DNA from: Rhodospirillales bacterium
Lineage (GTDB): Bacteria; Pseudomonadota; Alphaproteobacteria; Rhodospirillales; Rhodospirillaceae
NCBI GenBank assembly: GCA_028278135.1
Contig: JANQEW010000020.1
Location: 186,001-250,000 of the forward strand
Direction: 5' to 3'
Length of the DNA: 64,000 bases
Below are positions 58,125 through 64,000 of this stretch, piece after piece. The first letter of the stretch is position 1. Every line of letters starts with the position of its first letter. The notes under the pieces are model-generated. The model was not told the DNA's origin. It worked only from the letters and a program-made list of their open reading frames with translations, and did not search any database. The position numbers and the translations under genes are program-made.

Positions 58125-59576
58125 TTACTTGCGATGCCTTCTGTGTGGGGAAAAACCCCGGTGCTCCACGCTCCCCTTCCCTTGGACAGCCGCTGGGAGC
58201 CCATCCCACATGAGTGGCGATGGCCCCTCCCCACCCAGCAGACGACCCAGCTGCCCTTTCCGCTCCATTTTTCGCATCTCCTTCGTCATCTGCGCTACCT
58301 GCTGGTATTGTTTGAGGAGCTTGTTGACCTCCTGTACGGTTAGACCGCAGCCGATGGCAATACGCCTCTTACGAGACGCTTTGATAATATCCGGCTGGCG
58401 TCGTTCAGCATGTGTCATAGATAAGATGATAGCCTCCTGATGGAGGAGAAACTTGTCATGCGGCATCCTGGCCTCGTTGACCTGTTTCTTCAGCTTGTCG
58501 AGGCCGGGCAATAGACGAAAAAGATCCCTGAGATCGCCCATTCGCCGAACCTGGCGAAACTGTGCCAGCAGATCGTTAAGGTCGAATCGCCCCTCTAACA
58601 TCTTGAGGGCCATCCGTTCTGCATCTTCCTGACGAATAGTCGAGATCGCTCTCTCAACTAAAGAAACAACATCTCCCATGCCCAGGAGACGTCTTGCGAG
58701 ACGATCAGGATGAAAGCTTTCCAGTTCCTCTAACTTCTCACCTGTGCCGAGCAGCTTGATGGGCCGTTGAGTCACCGCCCGCATGGACAGAGCCGCTCCG
58801 CCACGGGCATCACTATCAACTCTAGTCAGAATAATTCCTGTAATACACAGCTTTTCGTGAAAAGAAGCAGCAAGATGAACGGCATCTTGTCCTGTCATGG
58901 CATCTGCAACAAGCAGAATCTCAGACGGAGCGACAACGTCACGCACTGCTGCAACCTCTGACATTAAAACATTATCTATATGCAGACGACCAGCTGTATC
59001 GAGAATGACGACGTCGAACCCACCATGACGGGCTTCGGTCATGGCTCTTTTTGCTATTTCTACAGGTGTTTGATTGTCAATATTGTCAATAATTTTTAAA
59101 GTAGCAATATCTGTCTGACGGCCGAGAATCGCAAGCTGTTCCTGTGCAGCCGGACGATAAGTATCGAGGGAAACCATCATGACCCGACGCTTTTCCCGTT
59201 TTTTGAGATGCAGACCAATCTTTGCAGACGTTGTTGTCTTACCAGAACCCTGCAAGCCAACGACAAGCATTGCGACGGGTGGTGGCTTGGCAAGATCAAG
59301 TCCCACCCCAGTTGTTCCCAGAATTTCTACGAGAGCATCATGGACAATCTTCACCACCATCTGACCAGGACTCACGGAACGGACCACCTCCTGGCCTACG
59401 GCTCTTTTTCTGACCTTGGCAATGAAATCCTTCACAACAGGCAAGGCTACGTCAGCCTCGAGCAGGGCGATGCGCACTTCGCGCATGACGTCATTGACAT
59501 CACCCTCCGTCAGAGTAGCCCGTCGCTTGAGACGGTCAAAAATCTGTCCAAACCTGCTGCTCAGACTCTCAAACAT
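58125..59576 (-). CDS. ffh: Signal recognition particle protein Ffh
   Basis: 483-residue GTPase that targets nascent membrane proteins with the SRP RNA. The N domain, then GTPase motifs [26 protein letters not shown] and [13 protein letters not shown], and a methionine-rich M domain follow. Length and motifs are standard. Precedes rpsP on the same strand. No SRP RNA gene was found in the window. Confidence 0.97.
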   Translation of the reverse strand: MFESLSSRFGQIFDRLKRRATLTEGDVNDVMREVRIALLEADVALPVVKDFIAKVRKRAVGQEVVRSVSPGQMVVKIVHDALVEILGTTGVGLDLAKPPPVAMLVVGLQGSGKTTTSAKIGLHLKKREKRRVMMVSLDTYRPAAQEQLAILGRQTDIATLKIIDNIDNQTPVEIAKRAMTEARHGGFDVVILDTAGRLHIDNVLMSEVAAVRDVVAPSEILLVADAMTGQDAVHLAASFHEKLCITGIILTRVDSDARGGAALSMRAVTQRPIKLLGTGEKLEELESFHPDRLARRLLGMGDVVSLVERAISTIRQEDAERMALKMLEGRFDLNDLLAQFRQVRRMGDLRDLFRLLPGLDKLKKQVNEARMPHDKFLLHQEAIILSMTHAERRQPDIIKASRKRRIAIGCGLTVQEVNKLLKQYQQVAQMTKEMRKMERKGQLGRLLGGEGPSPLMWDGLPAAVQGKGSVEHRGFSPHRRHRK

Positions 59577-59892
59577 GTCCGAAGATCCACCGCTGCCGGA
59601 TCTGTTCTTCTCTCTGCCCCATGCAACTTGCAGAAAAAACTTGTTAATTGTAAGACAATGTCCGCTCTGATGTCAAGTGCCCCAATGGCCTCTCAAACAC
59701 TGGATAATTCTATTTTTAGGTATATCAAAAAATCATTTGATCCTCTGAGGAGGCATTACATACAGCAATGCACTGATGACTGAGAACCGCCTTACGCCTC
59801 TGTACCCCCCAGTGACCTGTGAAAGGCACGTTAAAATTGTAACAAATCCCATAGTCTCGTTCCGGAGAGCCCGTCAGGCAAGCCGGCGATGG
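59577..59892. other. Spacer between dksA and ffh
   Basis: 316 bases with no supported gene. It should hold the ffh promoter. No tandem duplication longer than a few bases was noticed here, unlike most other spacers. Confidence 0.55.
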
Positions 59893-60315
59893 CTATTCCA
59901 ATGAACCGCGATGTGTGCGTTCCATGCGTTCATGCCGCTCTTGGGCTTCTAAACTTAAAGTAGCAATTGGCCGAGCCTCTAGGCGCTTGAGCCCAATAGG
60001 TTCGTGCGTCTCCTCACAATAACCGTACGTCCCATCCTCGACCCTCTGTAATGCAGCATTGATCTTAGCGATGAGTTTTCGAGCCCGAGCACGGGTCCGT
60101 AGCTCAAACGTTCGATCCGTTTCCAGTGAGGCCCTGTCTGCCACGTCAGGCTCCTGCAAAGTCTCCTGCTGGAGGCTCTGCAGAGTCTCTTGAGACTCGC
60201 GCAGCAACTCCGTCCGCCAGCGGAGCAGTTTCTGGCGGAAATACTCTAGTTGGTATTCGTTCATGAATGGCTCGCCTTCTGAAGGCTGGTAATCCGGAGA
60301 AAGCGTCACAGTCAT
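59893..60315 (-). CDS. dksA: DksA-type RNA polymerase-binding protein
   Basis: 140 residues. The coiled-coil domain (YFRQKLLRWRTELLRES through LIAKINAALQRVEDG) is followed by the globular segment YGYCEETHEPIGLKRLEARP and ERHERMER. It works with ppGpp at RNA polymerase. Only one of the four zinc cysteines of enterobacterial DksA (CEE versus CxxC, and SLEA for the second pair) is kept, as in many alphaproteobacteria, so the finger is likely zinc-free. Start ATG 60315; an inner ATG at 60264 is possible. Confidence 0.92.
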   Translation of the reverse strand: MTVTLSPDYQPSEGEPFMNEYQLEYFRQKLLRWRTELLRESQETLQSLQQETLQEPDVADRASLETDRTFELRTRARARKLIAKINAALQRVEDGTYGYCEETHEPIGLKRLEARPIATLSLEAQERHERMERTHRGSLE

Positions 60316-60506
60316 GCCTATCGCGTCCTTTCTATGTTCTGGCGTGCTGTACTCTATAGTACCTGATTTTCTCTATTAAACGATTTATTTAGATTTTGTT
60401 CTTGTAATAAATGTATATTACACCACTGCGCATGGCTGTGGCTTGCTCCCTGTCTTGCAGGAACATACAAGAATAGCTATCTTGCAAAAATGGTGTAAAA
60501 TGAAGT

Positions 60507-61322
60507 GTGCCGTTCTCTTGGGGAAAACCAGTGGGAAAACCAGTGAAAAAGGGTAAAACTCGCCTTGACCAACTGCTCGTTGATCGTCACATGGCTGCGA
60601 GCCGTGCCAGAGCGCAAGCCCTCGTAATGGCCGGCTGCGTCTCTCAAAGCGGGCAACGCCTGGAAAAACCGGGGCAGTTAGTAGCTGAGACGACGGAGAT
60701 TACCCTACGCTCGCATGAGCATCCCTGGGTATCGCGTGGCGGCCTCAAGCTCGTGTATGGGCTGACTCACTTCTGTGTGAAAACACATAAAAAAATAGCT
60801 CTTGATGTCGGTGCGGCCACAGGAGGATTTACAGACGTCCTGCTTGCAAGAGGGGCTGCGCGCGTCTACGCTGTAGACGTTGGCTATGGCCAACTCGCGA
60901 TGCGACTGCGTCATGATCGGCGCGTGGTGACACTTGAACGGACAAACGCTCGTTTTCTGAGCGCCGCACATGTGCCAGAAAAAGTTGATCTTATTGTCTG
61001 TGATGCAAGTTTCATAGGATTGCAAACGGTCCTACCAGCGCCACTGGCCTTGACACGTTCTGGTGCGCGGCTCATAGCACTCATCAAGCCACAATTCGAG
61101 GTTGGCCGTCCTATGGTCGGTAAGAGGGGAATTGTACGCAACCCACTATTGCAGGCTGAGATCTGTCACAGGATTAAGGACTGGCTATCTAGCCAGCCTG
61201 AGTGGTGTGTACTAGGCGTAGTAGAAAGCCCAATTCTTGGGGCCAAGGGGAATCGTGAGTTTCTTGTTTGTGCTAAAAAGGCAAGCGGTCGTCTCAATAC
61301 GACCCCTTGCTTACAGGAGTAA
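60507..61322 (+). CDS. tlyA: TlyA-family rRNA methyltransferase
   Basis: 271 residues from GTG 60507, or a few codons later at another GTG. The N-terminal S4 domain (TRLDQLLVDRHMAASRARAQ) is followed by an FtsJ-like domain with DVGAATGGFTDVLLARGA and LIALIKPQFEVG. TlyA 2'-O-methylates rRNA; haemolysin naming is historical. At 60521-60544 a perfect 12-base duplication adds GKP(V) residues at the extreme N-terminus in frame. The preceding ATG at 60500 only opens a 17-codon frame. Confidence 0.93.
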   Translation: MPFSWGKPVGKPVKKGKTRLDQLLVDRHMAASRARAQALVMAGCVSQSGQRLEKPGQLVAETTEITLRSHEHPWVSRGGLKLVYGLTHFCVKTHKKIALDVGAATGGFTDVLLARGAARVYAVDVGYGQLAMRLRHDRRVVTLERTNARFLSAAHVPEKVDLIVCDASFIGLQTVLPAPLALTRSGARLIALIKPQFEVGRPMVGKRGIVRNPLLQAEICHRIKDWLSSQPEWCVLGVVESPILGAKGNREFLVCAKKASGRLNTTPCLQE

Positions 61323-61438
61323 TTCTGCCGCCACTCAAGTCGTCTCGTGATAAGCCCTTATCCCTTATAAATAAGCGGTAAATGTCCCTCTCACCAGCTG
61401 AGAATTGATCCGTTCTCGCTCTCTGTTCCATTTGATTT

Positions 61439-61606
61439 TTATTTCAGCTTCGTCTCGCGAAAGAGAACGTGCTTGCGGGCGACGGGATCATATTTGCGGA
61501 ATTCGAGTTTCTTTGTTGTTTTTCTAGGGTTTTTTTTAGATACGTAAAAATATCCAGTACCTTCGCTACTTTCTAGTTTAATAAGAATAGTTGCGGGCTT
61601 CGCCAT
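61439..61606 (-). CDS. rpmG: 50S ribosomal protein L33
   Basis: 55-residue protein read from ATG 61606: [20 protein letters not shown], followed by a basic [19 protein letters not shown] segment and ending [10 protein letters not shown]. This is the cysteine-free L33 type typical of proteobacteria. GAGGAAA lies eight bases upstream as the ribosome binding site. It stands alone after tlyA, convergent with it, and is short enough to be missed by length filters. Confidence 0.96.
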   Translation of the reverse strand: MAKPATILIKLESSEGTGYFYVSKKNPRKTTKKLEFRKYDPVARKHVLFRETKLK

Positions 61607-61791
61607 TGCAGTTTCCTCATCAGCACAGACAAGAGCGTTTTAACAGAACTATCGTAACAACACGCCCATGCTTGTCAAGAAGACTGCAGTGACGACAGCC
61701 GACAGGCCATAGAGGAGGCCATAGGGCATCGTCGCTGTCCGTCAGCAGCCAGCGGCAAGCAGCGAGAAAGGTGTGTGTGCAGAGCAGAGAG

Positions 61792-61811
61792 GGATGTGCA
61801 GATGCACATCC
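61792..61811. promoter_or_regulatory. Perfect inverted repeat, operator-like
   Basis: GGATGTGCA and its exact reverse complement TGCACATCC are separated by two bases. Dyads of this size are often repressor sites, or form small hairpins in RNA. There is no known regulator nearby, so function is only suggested. Confidence 0.5.
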
Positions 61812-62121
61812 AAGGCCTAATGGTGTCGGGACCAGGTAGGTCAGGACGACTCTCACCTCAGTCTTGCCTCCCGCTCTGTCCAGTGCGACAAACCACATCG
61901 TACGTCTTTTATGTTGCATTGCCACATGTCCCGTCTCGCCTGCACTGAGTATAGCCGTTTCATGCTTTCCGTGTATAATATGGCGGAACAATCGCTTCAA
62001 CAGCTCAAACCCAGTAAGACATTGTAGGGCTTGGAGTGAAGGAGAATGTGCGATCTGCGTGCTTCACAGGTCCAGTCCTCTTCTGATTCTGACTGTTTTG
62101 ACTCTTTTTCTGACACTCTTT

Positions 62122-62141
62122 CTGGCTCTGACTGGCTCTGA
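62122..62141. repeat. Perfect 10-base tandem duplication
   Basis: CTGGCTCTGA occurs twice head to tail, about 100 bases from the COQ9-family gene end. Confidence 0.85.
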
Positions 62142-62241
62142 GGGCTTGAGAGAAGAACACTCAATATCTGGTATTGTAGTGTAGTATTATTTCAGGCGGA
62201 ACATTGGCGCATGGCCGCCCAGGCGATCTCGTCATGCTACG

Positions 62242-62880
62242 TTACCATGCCATCAGCTTCGCTGGGTCAGATAATGTGTTTTTAATACGTTGAAAAGATT
62301 GCCGCAAGGCCGTCAGCTGGAGCATATTGGCTAGACAGCGTTCGAGGAATCCGTGTGTGTCCTCGCCGTTCTCTGACGTATCCTCAAGCCAGTATAGAAG
62401 CGTAGCTGTATAAACACCTGCTAAGAGAGCGCGTTTTGTGTAGAAGCTGAAATCCGTTGCCGTATCACCGGCAGCATGCCATATTGCATCCACCGTGTGA
62501 TAGGTCGTTTGTAAACCTATCTGTGTATTCAGAGGTAATGCGAGTGTTGACAACGTCCGTCGCATCACTTCACGATTCCCGAACACCTCGAGCCGCACCT
62601 GCATGGCGGTCCCGATGCGTTCTCGTGTTTTCATCGCTCCAAGATCACGTTGACTCATCGTTGCCAGCATGCACCTGTCTCCCCAGCGAAAATAATGGGT
62701 GAGAGCCTCCCCTACGCCCTTTGGAAAAATACGAACAACCACACTTGCTTCCAGGCCCGCCTCCCGAGCGGCTGCTTTCAGACTCTTCATGCTCCAACCA
62801 TCAAACACGATATGCGATCCAACAGCGGCCACGATCTGGTCGCGAGCGTCCTCTCTCTCCAGCGCATCGTTCTGTCTCAT
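62242..62880 (-). CDS. COQ9 family protein
   Basis: 212 residues. The N-terminal TetR-like helical part (VGSHIVFDGWSMKSLKAAARE) and the C-terminal region with RRTLSTLALPLN and YTATLLYWLED are characteristic of COQ9, a lipid-binding helper of ubiquinone synthesis. In alphaproteobacteria it is usually transcribed divergently from rpsU; here no S21 gene is seen in the adjacent spacer. Start ATG 62880. Confidence 0.9.
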   Translation of the reverse strand: MRQNDALEREDARDQIVAAVGSHIVFDGWSMKSLKAAAREAGLEASVVVRIFPKGVGEALTHYFRWGDRCMLATMSQRDLGAMKTRERIGTAMQVRLEVFGNREVMRRTLSTLALPLNTQIGLQTTYHTVDAIWHAAGDTATDFSFYTKRALLAGVYTATLLYWLEDTSENGEDTHGFLERCLANMLQLTALRQSFQRIKNTLSDPAKLMAW

Positions 62881-63332
62881 GTCTAACCTTCTCCTACACT
62901 TATACTGATAAGTATCAATTAAGTATCAATATTGGTCTCTTGTGAAGAGCTCAAGCCGTGCAACATCCTTCCGGCAAAAGGATTGGGAATCACGAGGTAC
63001 TATTAGGTACTATTCAGTCTTCAGACATTTCCCCTCCCATCATAATCAAGGCTCCTTTCCCTGTCTTGTGCCGCCCGGCGCACAAACGAGAACGGGCAGC
63101 CGCAATTTATTCTCGGCCCCTTTCCAGCGAGCCGGTCTATCCCTTGTCTCTGCCAAAAACTGTGTCACCGCGGATACACCAGTCCTAGAGATCTCTAGGC
63201 TCTCTCTGTGCATGTGGTGAATGTGCCGTGCCTGCTGGAGAGTAGGCCACTGGGGCTTTGCCCGCCTCCTGGGATCTTATGCCAGGAATAAAAATTTTGC
63301 CGGCCAGTGCTTATGGCCCTATAACCCGCAGT
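62881..63332. other. Divergent spacer with two tandem duplications
   Basis: About 450 bases between the COQ9 and HpnN-like genes. AAGTATCAAT(T/A) is duplicated at 62910-62930 and AGGTACTATT perfectly at 62995-63014. No gene is supported. The expected rpsU gene is not present. Confidence 0.65.
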
Positions 63333-64000
63333 ATGATGACATGCGTTATTGCCTTGGGTCACAGGTTTCTGCGGGCATGGGTCGAACTCATGCAGCGGAC
63401 GGCTGCGGTTGTGGTGCTCGTAACGATATGTCTCACAATGGCCGCAGGGTGGTATGTTGTAAACCACTTCAAGATTAACACCAATACTTCTGACATGCTG
63501 TCGCGTGATCTGCCATTCCGCCAACTGTCAGAGGAACTCGATACTGCCTTTCCACAGTTTTCCGATACCCTCATGATCGTTATAGACGGAGCGACGCCTG
63601 ATCTCGCAGATCAGGCAACACTACGGCTTGCCGATCTTCTGCGCCGGCAGCCTCATTTGTTTGGCGCAGTTCATGACCCTGCTGGCGATTCCTTCTTCCA
63701 TCGGCATAGCCTCCTGTATATGGATCTCACCGCCCTGGAAAGACTGAGTGACCGTCTCGCGAGGGCACAGCCATTTTTAAGCACCCTCTATCGAGAGCCG
63801 ACTCTCAAGGGGCTTGCCGACATGCTTGTACTGGCTTTGGGTGAGGACAGCAGCATGGCAGGACGTGTTGCGGCCATACCAATACTGCGCCAGATGGCCG
63901 TCGTGGTGGAAGCCTTGGCCCAAGGCCGCTTCGCCCGCCTGAACTGGGAACGCGTGATGCAGGGCCGTGATGCCGCAAGCAGCGCGCGGCGAGTCCTGAT
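63333..64000 (+). CDS. HpnN-like RND-family membrane protein, N-terminal part (cut by window edge)
   Basis: About 222 residues visible, open to the right edge. A first membrane helix (AAVVVLVTICLTMAAGWYVV) is followed by HFKINTNTSDMLSRDLPFR and AFPQFSDTLMIVIDGA, the pattern of the hopanoid-associated RND proteins HpnN and other MMPL-type transporters, then a periplasmic domain. In Rhodopseudomonas HpnN moves hopanoids to the outer membrane. Starts at 63333, 63336 or 63279 are all in frame; none has a strong ribosome binding site. Confidence 0.85.
   Translation, partial: MMTCVIALGHRFLRAWVELMQRTAAVVVLVTICLTMAAGWYVVNHFKINTNTSDMLSRDLPFRQLSEELDTAFPQFSDTLMIVIDGATPDLADQATLRLADLLRRQPHLFGAVHDPAGDSFFHRHSLLYMDLTALERLSDRLARAQPFLSTLYREPTLKGLADMLVLALGEDSSMAGRVAAIPILRQMAVVVEALAQGRFARLNWERVMQGRDAASSARRVL

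Larger units (their letters stand above)
61607..62241. other. Spacer with palindrome, no supported gene
   Basis: About 635 bases between rpmG and the COQ9 gene, both on the minus strand. Open frames of 100-126 codons occur on both strands but have no family character and are cysteine/leucine-rich in a way typical of noncoding frames. A perfect dyad lies at 61792-61811 and a 10-base duplication at 62122-62141. The region looks like either a decayed gene or a long regulatory spacer. Confidence 0.5.

Noticed and set aside
60500-60553. Leader peptide before tlyA
   Set aside because: The 17-codon frame from ATG 60500 overlaps the tlyA start and contains the 12-base duplication; no regulatory pattern supports it.
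61620-62000. 126-codon minus-strand frame upstream of rpmG
   Set aside because: No motif, rich in cysteine and leucine without pattern; nothing supports coding. It could be a far-decayed gene, but this cannot be shown.

Overview
The window reads as one stretch of an alphaproteobacterial chromosome of moderate GC, most like a member of the Rhodospirillales-type alphas (inference; no marker gene was searched). The evidence is: 5-aminolevulinate synthase (C4 route to haem), a PopZ/DUF2497 protein in the alphaproteobacterial order pcm - rhodanese - tolC - popZ - valS, split transhydrogenase subunits pntAA/pntAB/pntB, a DUF3035 lipoprotein next to lspA and ileS, COQ9, an alpha-type DksA lacking most zinc cysteines, addA, and two hopanoid-associated membrane protein families (HpnL-like and HpnN-like).

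Layout. 1-3.5 kb: hemA (cut by the window edge), a NUDIX hydrolase and lepA on the minus strand. 3.8-6.8 kb: rpsD, purE-purK and a DedA membrane protein on the plus strand. 6.9-9.1 kb: cobQ and cobO. 9.3-16 kb: an M32 carboxypeptidase, a DsbD/ScsB-type thiol reductase, YqgE, a periplasmic copper chaperone, a PLP sulfhydrylase and hemB. 16.8-20 kb: an unknown exported protein and two adjacent CitE-superfamily malyl-CoA lyases of different types. 20-30 kb: TPR protein, valS, popZ, tolC, rhodanese, pcm, pntB-pntAB-pntAA. 30.3-31.6 kb: tRNA-Phe, tRNA-Gly and a flippase-like membrane protein. 32-33.6 kb: three small unrecognised genes. 33.7-37.7 kb: DUF3035 lipoprotein, lspA, ileS. 38-40.6 kb: a HisN-like phosphatase and an oligopeptide-type binding protein. 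40.7-41.9 kb: a decayed gene. 42-47.7 kb: addA, hisA, icd. 47.9-52.6 kb: a four-gene Gld-type ABC exporter operon. 52.6-60.3 kb: leuB, leuD, leuC, rplS, trmD, rimM, rpsP, ffh, dksA. 60.5-64 kb: tlyA, rpmG, COQ9 and the start of an HpnN-like RND protein.

Metabolically the genes support haem synthesis (hemA, hemB), late cobalamin synthesis, purine, leucine and histidine synthesis, malyl-CoA chemistry (glyoxylate/acetyl-CoA exchange), NADPH supply by icd and transhydrogenase, and ordinary translation.

The most unusual signal is not a gene. Many spacers carry a perfect or near-perfect head-to-tail duplication of 7-16 bases, always about two copies. The clear cases inside intact coding sequence have a unit divisible by three. 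Inside the decayed gene at 40.7-41.9 kb an 11-base duplication produces a frameshift, and removing one copy restores the frame. This points to an active slippage-type duplication process that shapes spacers, leaders and pseudogenes here. No CRISPR array, phage, insertion sequence or recognisable riboswitch was seen.
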